NCBI RefSeq assembly: GCF_900143545.1
Contig: NZ_FREV01000003.1
Span: forward strand, 434,001 to 498,000
Direction: 5' to 3'
Length of the DNA: 64,000 bases
Source of the DNA: Loktanella sp. Alg231-35
GTDB lineage: Bacteria; Pseudomonadota; Alphaproteobacteria; Rhodobacterales; Rhodobacteraceae
Positions 56,610 through 64,000 of this stretch are shown piece after piece. Position numbers and translations under genes: made by a program. Every line of letters begins with the position of its first letter. Positions within the stretch are counted from its first letter, which is position 1. The notes below the pieces were generated by a model that was not told the origin of the DNA, ran no database searches, and worked only from the letters and a program-made list of their open reading frames with translations.

Positions 56610-58151
56610 ATGAAACCGGAATTCGACGTCTTTATCATTGGTGGCGGCATCAACGGCTGCGGGATCGCGCGCGATGCGGCGGGGCGGGGGCTCAAGGTGG
56701 CATTGGCCGAGATGAACGATCTTGGGTCGGCCACGTCCTCGGCTTCGACAAAACTGTTTCACGGCGGCTTGCGCTATTTGGAGTTCTTTGAGTTCGGGCT
56801 GGTCCGCAAGGCGCTGGTGGAACGCGAAGTGCTGCTCCGGAATATGCCGCATATCTCGTGGCCGATGCGCTTTGTGCTGCCCTACCACAAGGACATGCGG
56901 TTCGAGAACGACACACCGACGTCCAAGCTCCTCTCGACGGTGATGCCGTGGATGAAAGGGCGCAGGCCGGCGTGGCTGATCCGGTTGGGCCTTTTCATGT
57001 ATGACAATCTGGGAGGGCGAAAGATTTTGCCAGGCACCCATGTGGTAGACCTTAAGACAGGTCCCGATGGTGCGCCGCTCAAGGATAAATTCGCAACCGC
57101 CTATGAGTATTCTGATTGCTGGGTTGAGGATTCGCGCCTTGTTGTGCTGAACGCCCGTGATGCCGAAGAACGCGGGGCGCGGATCATGGTGCAGACCAAG
57201 GTGGTGAGCGCCGAGCGCGTCGATGATCATTGGCAGATCGTAACCGAACATGCAGGCGTACAGCAGACGCATACCGCGCGCGCTTTGGTCAATGCTGGCG
57301 GTCCTTGGGTTGAAAATATTGTGCGGGGTGTGGCGCGGTTGAATACCTCTGAAGGCGTGCGTCTGGTGCGCGGCAGCCATATCGTGACCAAAAAGCTATT
57401 CGATCACGACAAGGCTTATTTCTTTCAGGGCGAAGATGGCCGGATCATTTTCGCCATTCCCTATGAGACGGATTTCACCCTGATTGGCACGACAGATGCA
57501 GAGCATGACGACCTGTCAGAGAAACCCTATGCGACGGAGAAAGAGCAGGACTATCTGTGCGCCTTTGCCTCTGAATATTTCGAAAAACCCGTGACCCGCG
57601 ACGATGTGGTCTGGACCTACTCCGGCGTCCGTCCGCTGTATGATGACGGGGCAAAATCGGCAACGGCGGCGACACGCGATTATGTGCTGTCGCTGGATGA
57701 TGACGGCGCGCCTTTGCTGAACATCTTTGGTGGTAAGATCACGACCTATCGCAAACTGGCCGAGAACGCGCTGCAAAAGCTCACACCGCTATTGGGTGGC
57801 GCTCATCCGTGGACTGAAATCGCCGCCCTGCCGGGGGGGGATTTCAAAGTACAAGATCGCGATCAGTTGGTTGCGGACCTTGCCGCGGACTACCCGTTTC
57901 TGAGCGACCGCTGGGCATTGCGTATGATCAAAGGTTTCGGCACCGAGGCGCGCGAGATTTTGCGCGGTGCAAAGACGGCGGATGATCTGGGCCGCGATTT
58001 TGGCGCAACGCTGAGCGAGGCCGAGGTCAAATGGCTGATGTCGCGCGAATTTGCGCGCACGGCCGATGATGTGGTTTGGCGCCGCTCAAAACTCGGTCTG
58101 CGGTTGACCGCAGATCAGATTGCAACCCTTGACGCCTTCATGACGGCTTGA
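56610..58151 (+). CDS. glpD: Glycerol-3-phosphate dehydrogenase (FAD-dependent)
   Basis: This 513-residue membrane-associated flavoenzyme oxidises glycerol-3-phosphate to dihydroxyacetone phosphate and passes electrons to quinone. It shows the FAD loop [20 protein letters not shown], then [20 protein letters not shown] and [10 protein letters not shown]. The ATG at 56610 has GAGG at six bases and is used; 56598 is an in-frame alternative with poorer spacing. glpK follows after 28 bases, so this is the glycerol catabolic operon of glpR. Confidence 0.95.
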   Translation: MKPEFDVFIIGGGINGCGIARDAAGRGLKVALAEMNDLGSATSSASTKLFHGGLRYLEFFEFGLVRKALVEREVLLRNMPHISWPMRFVLPYHKDMRFENDTPTSKLLSTVMPWMKGRRPAWLIRLGLFMYDNLGGRKILPGTHVVDLKTGPDGAPLKDKFATAYEYSDCWVEDSRLVVLNARDAEERGARIMVQTKVVSAERVDDHWQIVTEHAGVQQTHTARALVNAGGPWVENIVRGVARLNTSEGVRLVRGSHIVTKKLFDHDKAYFFQGEDGRIIFAIPYETDFTLIGTTDAEHDDLSEKPYATEKEQDYLCAFASEYFEKPVTRDDVVWTYSGVRPLYDDGAKSATAATRDYVLSLDDDGAPLLNIFGGKITTYRKLAENALQKLTPLLGGAHPWTEIAALPGGDFKVQDRDQLVADLAADYPFLSDRWALRMIKGFGTEAREILRGAKTADDLGRDFGATLSEAEVKWLMSREFARTADDVVWRRSKLGLRLTADQIATLDAFMTA

Positions 58152-58179
58152 AACAAAAAAGACAAATCGGGGGAATACC

Positions 58180-59664
58180 ATGACCTATATTCTGGCCATC
58201 GACCAAGGCACGACATCCAGCCGCGCGATCATCTTTGACGCGGATATGCGCGTGAAAGCCACCGCTCAGGAGGAATTCACCCAGCATTTCCCGCAGTCTG
58301 GCTGGGTAGAGCATGATCCATCCGATATCTGGTCCTCTGTTGCGGCGACGTGCCGGGGTGCATTGGAAAAGGCCGGGATCACGGCCAGCGATGTGGCGGC
58401 GATTGGTATTACCAACCAGCGCGAAACGACGCTGATCTGGGACAAGGCGACGGGTGAACCCATTCACAACGCCATTGTCTGGCAGGATCGCCGAACCGCC
58501 CCTTTTTGCGAAGAACTGCGCCGCGAAGGGTTTGAACCGACGATCACTCAAAAAACCGGCCTGCTGGCTGATCCCTATTTTTCCGGCACCAAGGTGCATC
58601 ACATCCTTAACAAGGTCGACGGCGCGCGGGCGCGGGCCGAAGCCGGAGAGCTGCTGTTTGGTACTGTCGACTGTTACCTCATCTGGAAGCTAACAGGCGG
58701 TAAACGGCATGTCACAGATGCCACCAATGCGGCCCGCACCATGCTTTATGATATCCGCGAGGGGCGGTGGAGCAGCACGATTTGCGACCGTTTTGGTATT
58801 CCGATGAAGATGCTGCCTGAGGTGATGGATTGTGCCGCAGATTTCGGCACCACGCGCGCTGATCTCTTTGGCAAGGAACTGCCCATCCTGGGCGTGGCTG
58901 GCGATCAGCAAGCCGCAACAATCGGGCAGGCCTGTTTTGCCCCCGGCATGTTGAAATCTACTTATGGGACTGGCTGTTTTGCCCTGCTGAACACCGGCGA
59001 CACGTTGGTAGAAAGCAAAAAGCGCCTGTTGGGAACGATTGCCTATCAATTCGATGGGAAACCGACCTATGCGCTGGAAGGGTCGATCTTTATCGCTGGC
59101 GCGGTCGTGCAATGGCTGCGCGATGGTTTGAAAATCATCCGCGAGGCCAAAGAAACGCAACCTTTGGCGCAGACTGCCGACGAAGGGCAAGAGCTTTACA
59201 TGGTGCCGGCGTTTACCGGGCTGGGTGCGCCCTATTGGGACGCTGACGCGCGCGGTGCGATCTATGGGCTGACCCGGAACTCTGGCCCGGCTGAGTTTGC
59301 ACGGGCGGCGTTGGAAAGCGTCGGGTTTCAGACACGCGACCTGCTTGAGGCAATGAAGAGTGACTGGCAAGCCTCTGATGCAGATGGAGTTTTACGGGTT
59401 GATGGCGGGATGAGCGCTTCGGATTACTCGATGCAATTTCTGTCCGACATTATCGGCGCGCCGGTGGACAGGCCCACGGTGCTGGAGACAACAGCGCTTG
59501 GCGTTGCATGGCTCGCCGGAATGCGTGCAGGGGTCTATCCCGATCAGGAAGGCTTTGCTGCGAATTGGGCGTTGGACCAGCGGTTTGAACCGCAGATGGA
59601 AGAAGCGACGCGAGAACGCCGCTATGCTGGCTGGCAGGATGCGGTGAAGCGGACTTTGACGTAG
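58180..59664 (+). CDS. glpK: Glycerol kinase
   Basis: This 494-residue FGGY-family kinase makes glycerol-3-phosphate from glycerol and ATP, supplying GlpD. It shows [31 protein letters not shown], the [13 protein letters not shown] region, [16 protein letters not shown] and the signature [17 protein letters not shown]. It is full length. No glycerol facilitator (glpF) gene is seen in the window. A REP-like palindrome directly follows the stop codon. Confidence 0.97.
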   Translation: MTYILAIDQGTTSSRAIIFDADMRVKATAQEEFTQHFPQSGWVEHDPSDIWSSVAATCRGALEKAGITASDVAAIGITNQRETTLIWDKATGEPIHNAIVWQDRRTAPFCEELRREGFEPTITQKTGLLADPYFSGTKVHHILNKVDGARARAEAGELLFGTVDCYLIWKLTGGKRHVTDATNAARTMLYDIREGRWSSTICDRFGIPMKMLPEVMDCAADFGTTRADLFGKELPILGVAGDQQAATIGQACFAPGMLKSTYGTGCFALLNTGDTLVESKKRLLGTIAYQFDGKPTYALEGSIFIAGAVVQWLRDGLKIIREAKETQPLAQTADEGQELYMVPAFTGLGAPYWDADARGAIYGLTRNSGPAEFARAALESVGFQTRDLLEAMKSDWQASDADGVLRVDGGMSASDYSMQFLSDIIGAPVDRPTVLETTALGVAWLAGMRAGVYPDQEGFAANWALDQRFEPQMEEATRERRYAGWQDAVKRTLT

Positions 59665-59685
59665 CGTGGGTTTTACCCACCCTAC
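59661..59685. repeat. REP-like palindrome after glpK
   Basis: GTAGCGTGGGT (59661-59671) and ACCCACCCTAC (59675-59685) form a hairpin with a TTT loop and one mismatch. It overlaps the 3' end of the sulfotransferase gene and sits at the glpK stop. GTAGGGTGGGT-type hairpins are common dispersed repeats in this bacterial group. It may also serve as a weak terminator between these convergent genes. Confidence 0.55.
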
Positions 59686-60281
59686 GATCGCCGCGCCATC
59701 TCCCAAACTTCAAACTCCGCCGTGCGTTTATCGCGCAGCTTTGCCTTAACCTCTGCGGACAGCGACAATTCCATAACGGGCGATACATTCTTCTGCTTCA
59801 GCGTAATCGTCATATCTAGCCGTTCCTCCAGATATCCGATTACCTTGTCCCATTGCTCATACTGAAACAGATGCTGCGCGCCGATTTCTCCATCGTTGAT
59901 CCGCAAGAACTTGTTTTGAGAGCCGACATTGGCATAGGGGGCGGGTGATCCTTTGCAATACTCCAGCACGAAGTCGTCGAAACTGACCTCTGCCGTGCTG
60001 TTTTCATGCCCGATCAAATCAGGCCGCGTGCGGTAGCGGTACCAGCTGCCCAACCAGTCGATAGGGTTGCGCACTACGGCCATCAGTTCCGGTTTTTGAC
60101 CACCGGCCTGTACGAAAAACGGCTTAAGGAATCGTTTATAGCGGTAGCACGGCGCATGTTTGAGATGCGGTGGATCACGCAGGACCATGGACGCGCGCGG
60201 GGCCAATGCGCCCTCTAACGCGGTTGACCCGGTTTTCGGCACCGCAAGCAGCACCAGATTTTCTTGCCAGAAAACAAGCAT
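59682..60281 (-). CDS. Sulfotransferase-family protein
   Basis: This protein of about 199 residues resembles PAPS-dependent sulfotransferases. LLAVPKTGSTALEGAL is the 5'-phosphosulfate loop and VVRNPIDWLGSWYRYR is the 3'-phosphate site. Family members move sulfate to sugars, lipids or proteins; the acceptor here is unknown and no polysaccharide genes are nearby. The ATG at 60281 is used; the frame opens with TTG at 60314. It is short for the family but both motifs are present. Confidence 0.8.
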   Translation of the reverse strand: MLVFWQENLVLLAVPKTGSTALEGALAPRASMVLRDPPHLKHAPCYRYKRFLKPFFVQAGGQKPELMAVVRNPIDWLGSWYRYRTRPDLIGHENSTAEVSFDDFVLEYCKGSPAPYANVGSQNKFLRINDGEIGAQHLFQYEQWDKVIGYLEERLDMTITLKQKNVSPVMELSLSAEVKAKLRDKRTAEFEVWEMARRS

Positions 60282-60410
60282 TTGGTCGGTTTCTTTCGTG
60301 TTCGTCGCGCCCAATGCTAGGCGATAAACCTTTCCTTAACCACCTTTGGCGCAGGGTTCACGGTGAAAATTTATGTTGCAATGTTCTGCTTTTGATCTCA
60401 TTAAGGATTA

Positions 60411-60425
60411 GAACACAAAGAGAAC
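60411..60425. promoter_or_regulatory. LexA (SOS) box before recA
   Basis: GAAC-N7-GAAC at 60411-60425 is the reverse complement of GTTC-N7-GTTC, the alphaproteobacterial LexA operator. It lies 51 bases before the recA ATG, where it would block the promoter until DNA damage removes LexA. Confidence 0.88.
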
Positions 60426-60475
60426 AAAAGCAGTGATTGCCGCCCTGCAGGGCGCGTGAAATAAGGACAGGACAC

Positions 60476-61558
60476 ATGGCAACGGCAGAACTCCTCAAAA
60501 TGACTGATAAGAAGACCGCGGATAAAGAAAAGGCGCTGGAAAGCGCGCTGGCGCAGATCGAACGGCAGTTCGGCAAGGGCTCTATTATGAAGCTCGGCGG
60601 CGAAAACAAGATGGCCGACATCGAGGCGACATCGACAGGATCGCTGGGTCTGGATATTGCGCTGGGGATTGGCGGTCTGCCCAAGGGCCGTGTGATTGAG
60701 ATTTACGGACCGGAATCGTCCGGTAAAACAACGCTGACACTGCATGCGATTGCGGAAGAGCAGAAAAAAGGCGGTGTTTGCGCCTTTGTTGATGCCGAAC
60801 ACGCGTTGGACCCGCAATATGCCAAGAAACTGGGCGTAAACTTGGATGAGCTGCTGATTTCGCAGCCTGATACAGGTGAACAGGCGTTGGAGATTGTCGA
60901 TACGCTGGTTCGGTCTGGTGCGGTGAATATGGTGATCGTCGATTCCGTTGCCGCGCTGACGCCAAAGTCAGAGCTTGAAGGCGATATGGGCGACAGTTCC
61001 GTTGGTGTGCACGCCCGTTTGATGTCACAGGCGATGCGCAAGCTGACAGGTTCGATTAACCGCTCTGGCTGTATGGTGATTTTCATCAACCAGATCAGGA
61101 TGAAAATTGGTGTGATGTTCGGTTCACCTGAGACGACGACAGGCGGTAACGCGTTGAAATTCTACGCCTCGGTCCGTCTGGATATCCGCCGCATTGGCGC
61201 GATCAAGGATCGCGATGAGGTTGTCGGCAATGCGACCCGCGTGAAAGTGGTTAAGAACAAGGTGGCACCACCATTCAAGCAGGTGGAATTCGACATCATG
61301 TATGGTGAAGGCATCTCGAAGATGGGCGAATTGCTTGATCTGGGTGTGAAGGCTGGTGTGGTCGAGAAATCCGGTGCTTGGTTCAGCTACGGTGACGAGC
61401 GGATCGGGCAGGGGCGTGAGAACTCCAAGGCTTTCCTGAAGGAAAACACCAGTGTTGCGTTGGAGATCGAAGATAAAATCCGTGCCGCCCACGGTCTGGA
61501 TTTTGACCCGCTAGAAGGCGGCGCAAAAGATGGTGATGACGACCTCGTTGAGGTTTAG
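60476..61558 (+). CDS. recA: Recombinase RecA
   Basis: This 360-residue ATPase forms filaments on single-stranded DNA, drives strand exchange and triggers LexA self-cleavage. Walker A is at about residues 78-85 (GPESSGKT), with [20 protein letters not shown] and [20 protein letters not shown] as further signatures. The acidic tail ends DGDDDLVEV. The ATG at 60476 has AAGGACAGG upstream; the longer frame from 60437 is not used. The SOS box at 60411 shows its control. A terminator follows at 61618. Confidence 0.98.
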   Translation: MATAELLKMTDKKTADKEKALESALAQIERQFGKGSIMKLGGENKMADIEATSTGSLGLDIALGIGGLPKGRVIEIYGPESSGKTTLTLHAIAEEQKKGGVCAFVDAEHALDPQYAKKLGVNLDELLISQPDTGEQALEIVDTLVRSGAVNMVIVDSVAALTPKSELEGDMGDSSVGVHARLMSQAMRKLTGSINRSGCMVIFINQIRMKIGVMFGSPETTTGGNALKFYASVRLDIRRIGAIKDRDEVVGNATRVKVVKNKVAPPFKQVEFDIMYGEGISKMGELLDLGVKAGVVEKSGAWFSYGDERIGQGRENSKAFLKENTSVALEIEDKIRAAHGLDFDPLEGGAKDGDDDLVEV

Positions 61559-61617
61559 AACCGCCGACTGCGAAAACGCCCACATCATTGCATGATGGTG
61601 GAGAATACTCTGGGAAG

Positions 61618-61645
61618 GGGTGCCGTAGAATGCGGCGCCCTTTTT
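61618..61645 (+). terminator. Intrinsic terminator of recA
   Basis: GGGTGCCG (61618-61625) pairs with CGGCGCCC (61633-61640), with one G-U pair over a 7-base loop, followed by TTTTT. The rest of the gap to alaS (61646-61786) should hold the alaS promoter, but no box is clear enough to call. Confidence 0.85.
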
Positions 61646-61786
61646 CGTTGTTTCGTGCTTCGTTGAAAGCGGCCTCCGGGGGAAGTTTGATTGGACATGG
61701 AAAACCGCAGGTTCTTTGGCTGTGGACAGTCCATAGGTGCAGGGCTATTTCTGCAGATCAACGTGCATTCTATCTGAAAGCCTGCC

Positions 61787-64000
61787 ATGACAAGCCTTGC
61801 TGACATCCGTTCAACCTTTCTGAACTACTTTGACAAACAAGGGCATGAGGTTGTCGCCTCAAGCCCGCTTGTCCCGCGCAATGATCCGACGCTGATGTTC
61901 GCCAACTCTGGCATGGTGCAGTTCAAGAACCTGTTCACCGGGGTCGAGACGCGCGATTATACGCGTGCCACCTCCAGTCAGAAATGCGTGCGTGCCGGCG
62001 GCAAGCACAACGACCTCGACAATGTGGGCTATACGGCGCGGCACCATACGTTTTTTGAGATGCTGGGGAATTTCAGCTTTGGTGACTATTTCAAGGGCGA
62101 GGCCATCCCCTATGCCTGGGAATTGCTGACCAAAGAGTTCGGCATCAACAAAGATAAACTGCTGGTCACCGTCTATCATACCGATGATGAGGCGGCGGAC
62201 ATGTGGAAGAAGGTCGCGGGCCTGTCCGATGACAAAATCATCCGCATTCCGACCGATGACAATTTCTGGCGTATGGGGCCAACCGGCCCTTGCGGGCCCT
62301 GCACCGAGATTTTCTATGATCATGGCGATCACATCTGGGGCGGCCCTCCGGGATCGGAGGAAGAAGACGGCGACCGTTTCATCGAGATATGGAACGTTGT
62401 GTTCATGCAAAACGAGCAGTTCGAAGACGGCACAATGAAGCCGCTTGAAATGCAGTCGATCGACACTGGCATGGGGTTGGAACGGATCGGAGCATTGCTG
62501 CAAGGCAAGCACGACAACTACGACACTGACCTGATGCGCGCATTGATTGAAGCCTCTGCTGATGCCACGTCGACGGACCCCGATGGTCCGGGCAATACCC
62601 ATCACCGTGTGATTGCGGACCATTTGCGCTCGACATCGTTCCTGATTGCCGAAGGCGTGCTGCCCTCCAACGAAGGGCGCGGTTATGTGCTGCGCCGGAT
62701 CATGCGCCGGGCGATGCGCCATGCCCATCAGCTGGGCGGCAAAGATCCGGTGATGCATAAACTCGTCTCTGCCTTGGTGCAGCAGATGGGCGCCGCTTAC
62801 CCTGAACTGGGCCAAGGCCAGCGGTTGATCGAAGAGACCATGTTGAACGAAGAGGTGCGGTTCAAACAGACCTTGGATCGCGGGTTGAAGCTCTTGGATG
62901 AAGAGCTGTCGGGCCTGCCGGATGATGCCGCATTGCCCGGTGAGGCGGCGTTTAAACTGTATGATACTTACGGCTTCCCGCTTGATCTGACGCAGGATGC
63001 ATTGCGCGAAAAGGGCCGCGAAGTAGACACCGATGGCTTTGACGCCGCGATGGCTGCGCAAAAGGCCAAGGCGCGTGCAGCATGGTCAGGGACGGGCGAG
63101 GCTGCGGATAGTGCGATCTGGTTCAATATCGCTGACGAAAGCGGCGCCACAGATTTTCTGGGCTACGACACGCTGACGGCCGAAGGTCAGATCATGGCGT
63201 TGGTGACCGATGGGCAAACACAGGATCATGCCGATGGTACAGTGCAGATCGTGCTGAATCAGACCCCGTTCTATGCAGAGGCGGGTGGTCAGGTCGGCGA
63301 TGCCGGCACATTGCGCACGGAAACCGGGCAGGCCGATATCACGGACACCAAAAAATTTGGCGATGTCTATGTGCATTTCGCCAAGGTGACCAACGGCCAT
63401 TTGCACCAAGGGCAGGGCGCAGAGCTGGTGGTGGATGCGCAACGCCGCGCGACCATTCAGTCCAACCACTCTGCCACGCACCTGCTGAACGAGGCTTTGC
63501 GCGACGTGCTGGGCGATCATATTGCGCAGCGTGGCTCATTGAATGGGCCGGATCGGCTGCGCTTTGATTTCAGCCATACAAAGGCGTTGAACGCGGCCGA
63601 ACTTGCGCAGGTCGAACGTGATGTGAATGCGGTAATCCGCCAGAACGGCACTGTTGAGACGCGGGTCATGACGCCTGATGATGCCCGCGAGATGGGCGCG
63701 CAGGCGCTCTTTGGGGAAAAATACGGCGATGAGGTCCGTGTTGTGTCCATGGGCCGTCAGGAGGGCTCGGGCAAAGGGACTTTTGGCAATACCTATTCGC
63801 TGGAACTTTGCGGGGGCACCCATGTGAAACAACTGGGTGAGATTGGCGCCTTTGTGACGCTTGGCGATAGTGCGTCTAGTGCTGGTGTACGCCGGATCGA
63901 AGCGCTGACCGGCCAAGCTGCGCTGGACCATCTGCGCGCACAAGACGGGCGGCTGGCGCAGGCGGCTGCTGCCTTGAAAGCCCCCAGTGCCGAAGTGGCA
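61787..64000 (+). CDS. alaS: Alanyl-tRNA synthetase (3' end beyond window)
   Basis: The ATG at 61787 opens a frame that stays open for 738 codons to the window end, so the gene is cut by the window edge and not by mutation. Class II signatures are seen: [40 protein letters not shown], and [19 protein letters not shown]. The editing domain appears later with [20 protein letters not shown] (the HxxxH zinc/editing site) and [19 protein letters not shown]. It charges tRNA-Ala. The usual C-terminal DHHA1 part is not yet reached. Confidence 0.96.
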   Translation, partial: MTSLADIRSTFLNYFDKQGHEVVASSPLVPRNDPTLMFANSGMVQFKNLFTGVETRDYTRATSSQKCVRAGGKHNDLDNVGYTARHHTFFEMLGNFSFGDYFKGEAIPYAWELLTKEFGINKDKLLVTVYHTDDEAADMWKKVAGLSDDKIIRIPTDDNFWRMGPTGPCGPCTEIFYDHGDHIWGGPPGSEEEDGDRFIEIWNVVFMQNEQFEDGTMKPLEMQSIDTGMGLERIGALLQGKHDNYDTDLMRALIEASADATSTDPDGPGNTHHRVIADHLRSTSFLIAEGVLPSNEGRGYVLRRIMRRAMRHAHQLGGKDPVMHKLVSALVQQMGAAYPELGQGQRLIEETMLNEEVRFKQTLDRGLKLLDEELSGLPDDAALPGEAAFKLYDTYGFPLDLTQDALREKGREVDTDGFDAAMAAQKAKARAAWSGTGEAADSAIWFNIADESGATDFLGYDTLTAEGQIMALVTDGQTQDHADGTVQIVLNQTPFYAEAGGQVGDAGTLRTETGQADITDTKKFGDVYVHFAKVTNGHLHQGQGAELVVDAQRRATIQSNHSATHLLNEALRDVLGDHIAQRGSLNGPDRLRFDFSHTKALNAAELAQVERDVNAVIRQNGTVETRVMTPDDAREMGAQALFGEKYGDEVRVVSMGRQEGSGKGTFGNTYSLELCGGTHVKQLGEIGAFVTLGDSASSAGVRRIEALTGQAALDHLRAQDGRLAQAAAALKAPSAEVA

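Noticed and set aside
61859-63061. 400-codon leftward frame over alaS
   Set aside because: Antisense shadow of alaS; composition and lack of motifs argue against coding.
61787-64000. alaS as a broken gene lacking a stop
   Set aside because: The frame is open to the last base and only the window edge ends it.

Overview
The window reads as chromosomal DNA from an alphaproteobacterium of the Rhodobacteraceae (Roseobacter group). Support comes from the gene content and order: a complete agl alpha-glucoside operon with its LacI regulator, a Mur-type Fur protein, a CckA hybrid kinase, a GTTC-N7-GTTC type LexA box in front of recA, tetrahydrofolate/corrinoid one-carbon genes and aerobic-type cobalamin genes. 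The sequence is GC-rich and densely packed. Many neighbours overlap by four bases (ATGA), and there is no sign of an insertion sequence, prophage, CRISPR array or rRNA operon. The genus cannot be fixed from the sequence alone.

Layout. 1-9.3 kb: a CPA2 cation/proton antiporter, then a leftward run (cupin, GNAT, eno, EamA exporter, Fur/Mur, PhzF-like, NhaP-type antiporter, tyrS). 9.3-14.8 kb: anmK, an outer-membrane beta-barrel protein, a PEP-mutase-like lyase with an aminotransferase, and a SoxR locus with an E. coli-like SoxR box driving an unlisted 58-residue protein and a VOC protein. 15-19 kb: cysS (with a possible Cys-rich leader), citramalate synthase, and a phytoene-synthase-fold protein. 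19-25.7 kb: an MFS transporter and cobalamin genes (cobB, cobA, cbiD, cobK), then an AlkA-like glycosylase and an esterase. 25.7-31.7 kb: a degenerate GGDEF protein, an HNH protein, zwf-pgl-pgi, a degenerate A24 peptidase-like protein and tRNA-Gly(CCC). 31.7-35.5 kb: kynA coupled to a RACo-like corrinoid reductive activator, and a membrane protein. 35.5-40.6 kb: guaB, an RsmB-like methyltransferase, cckA.

40.6-50.7 kb is a sugar-use module. Leftward aglR, a GH1 glucosidase and glucokinase face rightward aglEFGAK. The products would import alpha-glucosides, split them and phosphorylate glucose, which zwf-pgl would feed into the Entner-Doudoroff/pentose phosphate route. 50.7-53.1 kb holds a methyl-THF:corrinoid methyltransferase, a short methylene-THF reductase and a small partner. 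Together with the reductive activator at 32.6-34.7 kb and the cobalamin genes, these suggest corrinoid-dependent demethylation, although no methyl donor transferase or corrinoid protein lies in the window. 53.3-64 kb: ppx/gppA, rlmE, an orphan membrane protein, glpR/glpDK, a sulfotransferase, SOS-controlled recA, and alaS cut by the window end.

Most of the window is conserved core or metabolic DNA. The points most worth checking are the SoxR-driven small protein, the Cys/Ile-rich mini-ORF before cysS, a family of near-perfect short palindromes in gene gaps, and several proteins that keep a catalytic fold but lack key residues. Start codons were re-chosen where a better ATG and Shine-Dalgarno sequence lay inside the longest open frame.
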